Assembly (NCBI RefSeq): GCF_030253575.1
Contig: NC_080566.1
Location: forward strand, 25,992,001-26,056,000
Length of the DNA: 64,000 nt
DNA from: Rhododendron vialii
Lineage: Eukaryota; Streptophyta; Magnoliopsida; Ericales; Ericaceae
Direction: 5' to 3'
Positions 1-9,763 of this stretch are shown in pieces. Under the pieces are notes generated by a model. That model searched no databases and was not told the origin of the DNA. It saw nothing but the letters and a program-made list of their open reading frames with translations. Every line of letters begins with the position of its first letter. Position 1 is the stretch's first letter. A program made the translations under genes and the position numbers.

Positions 1-1027
1 ACTATTCATTACATTGTTCATGTTCTTCTCGAGGCCTATATGCTTCCCGAGGCCATCGACTTCCTTCTCGGCCCCAAGGGTTTTTCCCGAGGAAGAATAT
101 CTTGCTACATATCACCTGTGACTGGAGGTTCCGAGGAGTTGTGGCAATCCGTCCCGAGCGTTAGATTTTTTAACACCCCTAAACATGTAGCTAATGGGTC
201 TTGCATAACCCTTTTTGCTAGGTTCGGGCGGATGGTCATTGATATCTCCTCTGAAAGTTCCAGTAGTTCGATCTCCTCTCCTGCTGACGACGAATTAGTG
301 CAAGAAGCTCTTTGGATCCGAGCGTTTTTCCGAACTCCGATTGATTACATAAAGTCCTTTAATCCTTCAAGCGCCCCACGTCCAATCACACCATTCGGGC
401 CTCTAGAGATGGAGGTTCCAAGCACATCCGATCATGGTCCGGGGCCATTTGCTGATGCCCCGGAGGAGGTTCTGGGGCGTAGGAGGCCGGTAAGATCGTG
501 CCCCTATTAAAACAAGTTCTTCGGCAGCGCACCGGGCTCCTACGAGGAATTTGTGAGGACCTATGGCATTCCTTTAGACGTCCAGGTTGCTGCCCACGAC
601 CGACCCCCGTCAACTGTTGCACCATCCAGGGGAGCTAATCTTTCCCCTTATGGCCATCATCGAGGGTGGGATCAGGTTCCCCCTTCACCAGTTTGTGCGC
701 CGAGTGCTCCGGACATTGTCTCTTACCTCTTCTCAACTCTCGGTTAATTCTTACCGGGTTATAACAAGTGTCACAGAGCTGAGGATGAGGTATAATCTGA
801 CATTCGGTTTAGAGGAGCTCTTCGGAGTATTCCAGGTTGGGGTTCACTGTGATTATGACTGTTGGTATCTATCCTGTCGATTGGGATATGACGAGTTTCT
901 GATTGATCACCTGCCTGACTCCGAGGAGTGGGCAAGTCTTTACATCGCGGTAACTGGGAACTTCATGTTTGGGCCCGGTGAGAGTCCTGACACGGCAGTT
1001 CAATTTGGGACCGGCCAATCTGGTTAG
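1..1027 (+). pseudogene. Decayed retrotransposon ORF, N-terminal part (putative gypsy-type Transposase_28-like)
   Basis: Two open stretches (40-510 and 587-1027) look like one protein split by a frameshift and stop. The segment from about 640 reads as the 'FPLHQFVRRVLRTLSL..PSQL' class of domain annotated in plants as putative gypsy-type transposon (PF04195-like). This protein is typical of an extra ORF in Tat-lineage LTR retrotransposons, where it often lies antisense to gag-pol; here gag-pol is indeed on the other strand (3464-8635). A spliceosomal-looking intron follows (1023-1109, GTTAGT...CGCAG), and the frame resumes as EGVVQDYRSRATWALITAVY. The family assignment is from memory of the motif; function is unknown. 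It is not a host gene. Confidence 0.6.
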
Positions 1028-1109
1028 TTGATTTTCCGTTCTTACGTCTCGGATCTATTTGCTCTCCTTTATGTAAGTGCTGATTCCTTATTTTGGTGAT
1101 TTCCCGCAG

Positions 1110-2482
1110 GTGAAGGGGTCGTGCAAGATTACAGGTCGAGAGCGACTTGGGCCCTGATCACCGCTGTTTACGCCATCCCTCTCCCACACCGACTCGTGCC
1201 GAAGCTGCTCGGTTACATCCCCACGTATACCAGCCATTTGAAAAAAAAGCCGAGGCAACAAGGGGTCCGAGGGCAGGAAAAGGAGGAGGGAGAGGAAACG
1301 ATAAAGGCCGAGGAAGAGGGAGGGTACTTGGTGAAGCGGAAGCTGAGGCAGGCAATTCTCCCCCTCGGGGCGTGATTCGCGAGGCGGTACATCGTGAAAC
1401 TCCCGAGCGGCCTGGGTTGAGCGGGGAGATGATGCGCCCTACGAGAGTGGTAGAAAACTTGAGGAGGACGAGGGATTAGGGCGTACGAGCCTAACTCGGG
1501 GCAATAGATGCAGGGACCTCCTGGGCCACTCCCATTTCGCTAGAGGAACCATCGAACAAGAGGGCGAGGACCAAGACGGGGGATACCGCTCGGCACGATG
1601 ATAAGGATCCGATCATTGTTTCGGAGGAGGAGGAGGAACGGGAGGAGCAAGGCAGGTCCGTCGAGGGAGAGTCTGAGGCAAGGTTCAGGCGAGAGATATC
1701 CCGTGGGCCCTCGAGTTTCGTTACTACTGCGGTCGGCAGATCCACCACGCTGACTGCTCGTCTCGGAACATCGGGGTGGCCTATGGGATACTCAAGGCCT
1801 ATATACTACCAAAAGATGCGAGCTCGTCTCCGGTACCACGGACGACATAGTCAGGGAGATGGCTTAGTTGCTTCTGATGGTATGCTTTCTTGTTTCCACT
1901 TTTCTTTTTGTGAATGCCGAGCTTTTGTAATGGGCTTACGCTTCCTATTGATAGGCTGGTGCTCGGGCTATGGCGATTCGGGATAGGTACACGGAGCAGG
2001 CTTCTGAGATCATGGAGTTGAAGCAGGCTTTGGCGGGGAGAGAGGAAGATCTGAAGGTGGCTCGGGAGGCCTGTGATCTTTACCAAACGGATTTTGAGAA
2101 GGTCGAGCGGGAGAAGTAAACCGTTAAGAACCGAGCCACAAAAACCAAAGAAGATCTGACTACCCTAAGAGCCGTCCGAGCCTAGGAGATCGAGGCTGCA
2201 GGCAACAAAGGCTACAATGAGGGGTTTGACAAGGCTGCGGTGAAGTACAAGAAGCAAGTTTGAGAGATCGAGGCTGATTTGCATGCCAACCGTTTTCGAG
2301 ACAGTATGCGGTATGGTTATGAGCAGTTACTTGGAAGGCTTGAACTTCACAAGGACTCAGAGCTCTGGGTCATCCCTGAGCCTCCTTTAGAAGAGCTCGT
2401 GCTCCCCGAGGAAGAAGACTAGGAAATTTTGAACCCCAAGAACCAGGCCGATCCTAACGCTGATGTTGCCCCCGACGCTTAG
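1110..2482 (+). pseudogene. Decayed retrotransposon ORF, charged/coiled-coil C-terminal part
   Basis: This continues the preceding ORF after its intron. It is rich in Arg, Glu and Lys (1110-1480). A second intron-like gap lies at 1880-1954 (GTATGC...TGATAG). After it comes a helical, heptad-like segment (about 1955-2120, IRDRYTEQASEIMELKQAL) and a terminal acidic tail (PEPPLEELVLPEEED, stop near 2420). In-frame stops at about 2117, 2182 and 2262 show that it no longer encodes a full protein. The coiled-coil tail behind a Transposase_28-like domain is the usual architecture of this element-encoded ORF. Where the true end lies is uncertain. Confidence 0.5.
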
Positions 2483-2579
2483 AGTAACTCCTTTCCCCTT
2501 CTTGAGAAACATTTGAATTCTGAACAAACTTTTTACTAGACGGCTCCGTACATTTGGAGTTTGTCGTTCCAAGGTTGTG

Positions 2580-3463
2580 TAATTAATTTGGGTGTGACTG
2601 ACGCCGAACGATTGGCCTAAGCCAAATCACTGTAATAGTTAAGTAGGATTGGCGCCGAACAATTGGCCCAAGCTAGGTCCTCGGTAGGCTTTTACTCGTA
2701 CTTTATGCCTTGTTTTGCACTTTTGCACATAAATGCCTTTATTTCCAATCACTGTGTTTTATTCTGAAATGCTTGTTTATGTTTTTTATCCTTGTTAGAG
2801 TATGCCTGTGCCCCCTGTTTTAGGTGAGCTTGTTAGGCATGTGAACAAGTATTAACCGAAGCATAATCAGTTGATCAAACAATTGAGAACAAACGATTGA
2901 GAAAATTTAATTTCCAGTGCCCCCTGCTTTGGGTGAACCTGGTGAATGCACTGGCAGGTTTGTGCCGAAGCATGAACGAATACTGAGTCAAAATTTAATT
3001 TTTATCTTTGGTGCCCCTTGCTTCAGGTGGGTCTGTTCGGATCCAAGCAAGTTGAAACCGAAGTAGTTGGACAAGAAATTTTAAATTTCCCATGCCCCTT
3101 GCTTTGGGTGAGGTTGCCTTGGTTTTCTGACGGGATTGCCCGAAGCACGGTGTTTGACAAGAGCGTCGCGCTTTGGTCAAGTCTGCTAGGGGATGAGACA
3201 AGGCTTGACCAGCGCGCGCTAGTTCAACTGCCCCTGCCTTGGTTAATGGTCTAAGCTGACCATTGACCAACAGGTGGCACCTGGAACAATGTGCGTTGGA
3301 CTTGAACCAATGCAGCAAGTAGGGTTTTGGTTAGGTTTAAAAGGGTGTCGAACACTCAAAGCTCAACCACTCGACATTCCCGGGGTGCTCTCGATCCGTT
3401 TCATCATTGGGGAATCAAAAACCGAAAGTAAACTAATCTAGAAACCAGATTGAGGTGTCTACA
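2580..3463 (+). mobile_element. LTR-like right end of a nested retrotransposon
   Basis: The segment ends in GGTGTCTACA at 3463, exactly where the minus-strand RT frame of the host element breaks off. TG...CA termini of the type TGTAGACACC/GGTGTCTACA are common in plant gypsy LTRs. A TTTAAAAG box (about 3337-3344) sits upstream of this end, as expected for a plus-strand LTR promoter. Four diverged copies of a 75-100-bp unit beginning near 'TGCCCC(C/T)TG(C/T)TT' occur at about 2808, 2918, 3011 and 3092. The left boundary was not resolved, and the partner LTR would lie left of the window. Confidence 0.45.
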
Positions 3464-4336
3464 GATTCTGCAATGGGTGACAAGGTAGCCGAGGAACTTG
3501 CCCGAGCTCACCTCGAAGGTGCATTTTTCTGCATTGAGGCACAACTTGTGTTTCTTGAGGATAGCAAAGGCTTCGGTGAGGTGAGCCAGGTGGTCACTTT
3601 CGAGCATGCTTTTAACGACCATATCGTTGATGAACGCCTCCATCGTGTCGCCAAGTAGTCGCTCGAACATTTTAGTGATCATCCGTTGGAATGTAGCCCC
3701 TACATTTTTGAGACCGAAGGGCATGACTAGGTAGACGAAGATACCATGCGGGGTTATGAAGGTGGTTTTGTCGACGTCGTCCTTGCTCATTGCAATCTGG
3801 TGGTAGCCTCGGTATGCGTCTATGAAACTGAGTTGGGCGTGCCCTGAGGTGGCGTCGACTAGCTGGTCGATCTGAGGCGAAGGGAAGCAATCCTTCGGGC
3901 ACGCATCGTTGAGGTTGGTGCAGTCGACACAAACGCGCCATTTTTCGTTCTTTTTCTTCACAACAATAGTGTTTGCCAGCCATTTTGGGTACTGAACTTC
4001 TCAGATGGCTCCTGCATCTAGGAGGCATGCGACCTCCTCTATGAAGGCCTCTGAATGTATCGAGGAGGACCGCCTCACCCTCTGTAAGACAGGACGCCTA
4101 TCCTTATCGACGTTAAGCTTGTGACAGATGAACGAGGGGTCAATCCTAGGCATTTCGTATGGCGTCCAAGCAAATACCTCGATGTTACTTTTGAGGAAAT
4201 TCACCAATTGATCCTGCTCCGTGTCACCGAGGGATGACCTGACAAGAAAGAATCGGGAGCCATCCTCATTGATGGGAACGAAAATTAGATCTTCAATAGC
4301 TTTATCGTCGACCTTTCTTCTGACGTCTTCGAGCAC
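3464..4336 (-). pseudogene. Ty3/gypsy reverse transcriptase, decayed and interrupted
   Basis: This is part of the minus-strand pol of the Tat-type element. The RT core is clear: WRVCVDCTNLNDACPKD, SFIDAYRGYHQI, TPHGIFVYLVMPFGLKN, then FINDMVVKS where an active RT has Y-x-D-D. The first catalytic Asp position is thus changed to Asn. A frameshift separates the upstream half (4001-4336: PYEMPRIDPSFICHKLNV) from the downstream half (3464-3961). The frame ends abruptly after GKFLGYLVTH at the LTR-like end of another element, so RNase H and integrase are absent here and may continue beyond the left edge. It is inactive. Confidence 0.85.
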
Positions 4337-4387
4337 TGGGGCGTCGGGGACCTCGATGAGGTTTACCCGAGCTGTCTTTTTGTTACT

Positions 4388-4975
4388 TCAGACAACATTG
4401 ACATAGCATTGTTTAGCGACAATCTGGCCACCATAAAGGTCTTCCTGACGGCCGTAAGCGCCGATGAATCGGACGACCTGGTGATAAGTGGAGGCGATAG
4501 CCTTCATTTTGTGAAGCCAGGTGCATCCGACGATGGCGTTGTAAGGGCTCGGAATATCTACCACGATGAACTCCATCTGGTGTGTCACCGACCCAGCACG
4601 GACGGGAAGGGTGATCTGTTCAAAGGGCCATACCGGGGCTTCGTTGGAACCAACAAGAGGGACCTCGGTAGGCCGGAGGTCAAACTCCTAGAGCTTCAAA
4701 TCCTTGAACAAAGAATAGTACATTATTTCCGCCAAACTGCTCTGGTCGACGAAGACATATTGAACGTTAAAGGCTCCGATGCACAATATTACCACGAGGG
4801 CGTTGTTGTGTGGGAACTGGACTCGGTCCAGATCTTTCTCGGTGAATGAGATTATCCACTTAGAGCCATCGTCTGTGCGAGCACGGTTTGGCTCGGGATC
4901 TACCAACATGACTTCTTTGGATAAAGAGGCTTTATTAAGTTCGGTGTGGATGATCCGTGCGGCCTCGGCATCCAT
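4388..4975 (-). pseudogene. Ty3/gypsy aspartic protease region, decayed
   Basis: Minus strand, between gag and RT. The segment at 4688-4975 has the retropepsin-type stretch ending VDQSSLAEIMYYSLFKDL; the usual catalytic motif here is D-(T/Q)-G-S, so the Gly is lost. The segment at 4388-4588 carries the C-terminal protease signature SPYNAIVGCTWLHKMKA. A frameshift or stop separates the two parts. The order gag-protease-RT on one strand fits a Ty3/gypsy polyprotein. It is not expected to be functional. Confidence 0.8.
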
Positions 4976-5005
4976 GGGACCATGGATGACGTGGATTGTT
5001 TGAAC

Positions 5006-6452
5006 CTATTCTTTGGTTTGGCCTACGACCCGTTGTGCCAGAGACCAAGTTTTCTCATGGTCAATGAGATTACCGAGGTGACCGCCTGCGACAAGCTGCT
5101 CCAAATAAGCCTTGAAGGGCTTGCAAGCGGTGGTGAAGTGGCCTTGCTCGTTATGGTAGTTGCATCGAACAATCGGGTTCTTGATCTTCCCGTTCTTGGT
5201 GCCAAGCTTTTGGTTTGGGATAGAAAAGAAGGGCTGGTCCTTAACTTGGTCAATGATCCTGTAGATTGGGATGGTGAAGACGGTTTTTTTGGCAATAAAA
5301 TCGATGGGCTTCGGTCCCTGCTTCGGTGCTTGCTTTATATTGTTGACCTGTTTCTTGGGGGTCGGGACATGCGTGACGCCCGTGATGACAGCCAAGGCCA
5401 CAGAGACCTTCGCACCTACGGGCTTCCTTAGATTCGATTAGTTGGCACCACCTTTCGATGTGCGTCATGAGCTCCTACATGGACCTCGGTTTGTTCCAAG
5501 CAAGATCATCGTATACTTGCTCATCTTGCGAAGTGAGGCCGAGCTTAAAGCCTCGGGCCGAGATGACCTCGTCGCATCCTTCGATCTAGTTAAAGAGTTC
5601 CCAGTAGCGGCCAGCGTACTGGCGAAGCGTCTCGTCGCTTCGCTTGTGCAATGCGAGGAAGGAGTCGATTTCCTTTGTGTGCTTGTTACGAACCGAGCCA
5701 TGAAGGCGTCACAAAGGGAGTCGAATAAGGAAATGGATCTGGGAGGCAGTTGGTTAAACCATGTAAGACCTAGATTACAGAGGCTTGCGGGGAACACTTA
5801 GCATAAGAAAGCGTCGTTCGTGGGGCCATTCTGGATGAACAGAGACATGACGAGCTTGTACTGCACCAGGTGAGTGTAGGCTTCGGACTTGCCGTTGTAC
5901 TTGACAAACTTGGGTTGGGTGACTTCTTTTTTTTTTGGGGGGGGTGGGGACTGAATCAATCTCTCTAGTAAACAGAGAGGTCGTGAGTCTCTCCAAACGC
6001 GCATCGTGATAAGGTCGGATCGAACGGTCAGAGTCGTTTGGACGCTCGGTCGCGGTTCGCTTTTTTGGTGTGAGATGGTCCGACTTTGGGTAGGCTTTTG
6101 GTTTCGGAGGAACGCTCCCTGACTTCTGGGGGGGGTGTTTGCACCGGTCCTTTTTGCTTTCGAACCTATAGCTATCGCAAGAGTGGTGCTCGAGGCGCTC
6201 AGTGACTGGGCTTCTTTCACGTCTGTTTTTGAGGCGTTCATGGTATCCCTTGGTTTGATCTCCATGAGGCTGTTGTCCTCTCTTGCGACCTTCATGTAGC
6301 TAGGGGTGGGTTCGGTGTGCCCCCCGGCTCTTCTTGATGGAATGAGTGGAGGGGCAGAAACACTTCCGAGCCTTTGAAAAGCGGATTGTTTCCCAAGGTG
6401 CCTTTTAGGATCCGGTTTAGGAGATCAGGAGCGTTCTTCACGCTGCCCTGTC
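5006..6452 (-). pseudogene. Ty3/gypsy gag, main part, decayed
   Basis: Reading on the minus strand, the frames join into a Tat-type Gag: PKFVKYNGKSEAYTHLVQYK (about 5860-5920), then FPASLCNLGLTWFNQLPPRS (5740-5800), then MTHIERWCQLIESKEARRCE (5405-5468), then a single CX2H-type zinc-knuckle-like stretch CNYHNEQGHFTTACKPFKAY (about 5110-5170). Several frameshifts split it into short ORFs (5006-5401, 5250-5468, 5465-5797, 5798-6295). Its 5' part continues on the other side of the solo LTR at 6453-8172. Confidence 0.8.
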
Positions 6453-8172
6453 TGTCACACTCTCGATTTTCAACATAATAACATTTAACATCTCGAAAAG
6501 GAAATCATCATAATATACATATTAATACCCCTAGAAGACCCTTCCATAATCCAACAAAAGAGTACGGTCAAGTTCAAGAGTTTACAATAATGGCACTCCG
6601 GCCCCAAATTGCCAGAGATTTGTCAAAAAGAGGATTTAGAGTTACAAGATTCCCAAAGGCAAAAGAATATTAATTGAAGTTACAATTACATCTTTTCAAA
6701 AGACAATATACGTAAGATGCTAGAATAACTTCTCAATGTCAGCTTTCAAAAGATATGAAGTCAAACATGCACTCCATGTACTCCATGTAAATGTCCTTGG
6801 GATGTACTTGAAAATAATGATAGGGTGAGCTACACTAACCCAGTAGAGATTACGATGCTCAAGCTATATGCAAATGAGATGATCAATGCACCGGAAAGAA
6901 CATAGACAACAACAACAAAGCTTTCCATATGAACAAGAGCAAGAATACAAGACTTGAGAACCAACATTGTTCATATACACGTAGCTTAACAATCTCTAAA
7001 GTTCTTCGTTTTCATTATGTCACATGTTTCGATTTCATTTCCAGGCATTAGGGACCCCGTGAGTCCCATATTCATTCCGGCATCATACCTTACGGTGGAT
7101 CCGTGGCTTTCTTGTGCACTTCCGGGCATTAGGGACCCCGTGCGTCCCGTTTCCAGCATCACACATTATGGTGGATCCGTCTCTTTCTTTGTATCATTCT
7201 ATCGTTCTCAATTATGATCTCCGTTTCACAAGCCTCAAAATCATAGAGCACAACATATGTCAAGTCCGTATCATTCATAATAACATGCCACAATGCTCAC
7301 ATATTCACCCGAATGCATAGACAACGAGCGAGTACCGTATTCATTTAATCTACACTTTTCTTTGTTACAACGAGAGCCAAAGGAGTGGGGATGATCAACG
7401 AACCATTGATATACAAGTAATCAAGCTTAGAGGTCGTTTGAAGCCGTTCAAAAGGTGTTAGAAGTGATCAAGGATCAAAACAATCAACGGGGAATCAGCA
7501 TTCTCAAAACTGTCACTAATGGCATTGGTATAGCGGACTGTTTTCCCAGAAGACAGATTGGAATCGATACCTCAAAAATGAGGTATCGATACCCAACAAT
7601 TACGAGCAGAAATTTCCAGATTTTCAAGGGCAAGCACAACAAAGAAATCCAACAAACTAAGGCACGATTTAGGCACAAAATCAACTCATAAACACATAGA
7701 ATGAGCAAGAAATCCCTACCTCGATTACTAAGGCCGAACCCAAAGAGATCAATCAAGCCCTAACACTTCAAACCTCGAAATCATCCAAGAATACTCCTCT
7801 CCGAGCTTACTCCAACGAAACCCAAGGTTGAAAGCCCGTGAGGATGATGATTTGGTGAAGGATCTTGGTGAGTTTTTAACTTGGAGTGGAATTTTTGAGT
7901 GAGAGGGTGAGAGAGAGAGAGAGAGAGAGAGAATCCATAGAGAGGGAGAGAGAAACGTGAGATAAAGAGAGAGTGAGATGGGTTGTTTTATTCTCCTACA
8001 CACACACTCTCTTATGTACTAGTACACACACAAATCACACTAGCACTCCCTCAAGTAACAATCTTATCACATAAGCCCCAAATCAGATAAACTCATAACA
8101 TTTTCCATCTTTTTCTCAATTTCTAACATCAAATAAACCTTTAAATTATTTCCGAAAGTACGGGTCCTTACA
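6453..8172 (-). mobile_element. Solo LTR inserted in gag, with 5-bp target duplication
   Basis: The 1,720-bp unit begins TGTCACACTC and ends GGGTCCTTACA on the plus strand. Its minus-strand ends are TGTAAGGACCC...GTGTGACA, matching the LTR at 25295-27084 (TGTAGAGACCC...CGTGACA). It is flanked by CTGTC (6448-6452) and TTGTC (8173-8177), a near-identical 5-bp target duplication. Removing it rejoins the interrupted gag region. It contains a pair of sub-repeats around a GGGACCCCGTG core (about 7040 and 7130), AATCGATACC-type inverted motifs (7561-7590) and a (GA)n tract (7913-7931). No coding capacity is visible. Confidence 0.8.
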
Positions 8173-8635
8173 TTGTCATTCTGACGCGGGCCACCTCTTT
8201 TGGTGGGTCGAGGCAGTCTTTTGCCGAAGGCCTTGACCAATGTTCCACCAAGAGGGCCTTGACCAATGTTCCACCAAGAGGGCCCCTCCACGGTTGTGGG
8301 GCGGGCTGTGGTGGCTCCTTCGCCCGTTGCCGCTCGCGCCGGAATGAGAAAGAGACATCTGAAGGAGGCATTTGATCTCCACCAGCTCATCCCGAATGTG
8401 TATCCATCACCGTTGTGAGGTTGTCAATCTTACACTCCAGGTGACGGATGTAAGTATGGATTTCGCTGGACGCAGAGCCGTCTAGCGTCGAGGAGCCGAC
8501 TCCAATGGGATTGGCGGTGATGGAGACGTGTTGCTTGCCTAGGGCGTTGGCTCCTCCGGAGCCCAGAGTGAGAGCTCTAAGGGGTTTGAGTCTGGCCTTC
8601 ACGTCGTCGATAGGTGGGTCCTGTACCACCACCAT
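8173..8635 (-). pseudogene. Ty3/gypsy gag, N-terminal fragment
   Basis: The ORF starting at 8635 (MVVVQDPPIDDVKARLKPLR) lies about 70 bp downstream of the candidate primer-binding site of the minus-strand element, where gag should begin. It includes a helical stretch (EIHTYIRHLECKIDNLTTVM). A 24-bp direct duplication at 8228-8282 (CTTGACCAATGTTCCACCAA twice) disturbs the downstream part. It joins 6452 and below once the solo LTR is removed. Confidence 0.65.
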
Positions 8636-8700
8636 CTTGGTTCAGGAATTTGAAAGGAGTTTTAGGAAGGAGAAGAAAAGGAACGCTGAGAAAGCGGTCA

Positions 8701-8722
8701 GATCCCCAACAGAGTCGCCAAT
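8701..8722 (-). other. Candidate primer-binding site of the Tat-type element
   Basis: Immediately inside the 5' LTR end the minus strand reads TTGGCGACTCTGTTGGGGA. A TGGCGACTC-type sequence directly after the LTR is characteristic of Tat-lineage elements. The matching tRNA was not identified from sequence alone. Confidence 0.6.
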
Positions 8723-9325
8723 TGTGGGGGTTTGGTTAATCGGGATCTTGATCGTGAGTGGGTTCCGGCTCCTTCCTTCGCTGCTCCGCACGCTCTCCAC
8801 CGGACCTGCAACAAGTCACTAGGATTGTGGAAGCCCAGTGACCCTTTGACGATCAAGTTAGATCTAGGGAAAGGTGTGTAGGTCTAGGGTTAGGGTAGAA
8901 CGGCATACCTCTTTAGGTTAGAGTCCTTTTGCTTTTATAGACCTCGCTTTGCTTGGCCTCCAAGTAAGCGGTGGAGGATACGCTCGGGTAACCGCCTCGG
9001 GTGACATCATAGGTGACGTGTAGGATAAGACAGTTACGGAGCACATGGCCATGTCAGCCCCAATGATTATCTTCTTGTGACCATTTGGGGTCCCTTTTCA
9101 TGACCGCCTTTCCATATGTGGGCTCGGGATTCCCGGGTCGGGCGTACTTCCGCGCCCTGTAATAGCAACAGAGCTCAAAGCTCGGCCTGATGCTTCTTAC
9201 CGAGTGGTACTCCGATTGGGGACCTAGGTCGCTACGTCCAACATGGGCCCAAGGGATCTACTTGGTCGCGCCCGGTGTCTTTATGGCTCAGTGAGTGGTC
9301 CGAGCCCATTTCCGGGGCCACTACA
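8723..9325 (-). mobile_element. 5' LTR of the minus-strand Tat-type Ty3/gypsy element
   Basis: The 603-bp LTR has minus-strand ends TGTAGTGGCCCC...CCCCCACA. A TATAAAAG box on the minus strand (about 8934-8941) divides it into a U3 of about 390 bp and an R-U5 of about 210 bp, giving the transcription direction towards gag. The primer-binding site and gag follow in the correct order. The partner LTR is not in the window. The base composition is GC-richer than the surroundings. The insertion lies inside the expected intron 3 of the COQ10/START-like gene. Confidence 0.75.
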
Positions 9326-9763
9326 ATAAGCGTTGACTATGTCCTAAGCCCTCACTATCAAGGTCCTCCCTTGGCCTATAGAAACCTTTGTTCAAAGAAC
9401 AAGGTTGTATTCTAAGCTTAAAAGGATACAACAATAATCATACCATCTAATCCCTAATCAATGGGGGTATGAGCAGGGGAGGCCAAGAAACAGACCTAAC
9501 CTATGGCAATATATGCAAAAAGTGGCTGCTCTAAAAAAGTTTCACCAGTGAAATAGCGGCCGCAATAAACCTCCAAAAATCGAGAAACTCAAGGGACGTT
9601 AACAAAGGGCAGGTCTAGTGATCTGATTCAATTTTTGTGCTAATTGCGTTGCTTCCTTCATTTAGAATCTAGAGCATCAGTAGTGCAAGGAATGAGGAAA
9701 TTATTTGTGTGGTGCATCTTCCACTTAAAAGTTTTGATCAATGTTGAGTGTGGTGAACATTAC
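9326..9763. other. Intronic sequence without a recognised gene
   Basis: This stretch lies between the Tat-type LTR and exon 3 of the COQ10/START-like gene. I checked the minus strand for the missing terminal exon (expected to read LSYEVNVIPRF-like) and did not find it. No other feature is supported. Confidence 0.5.
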
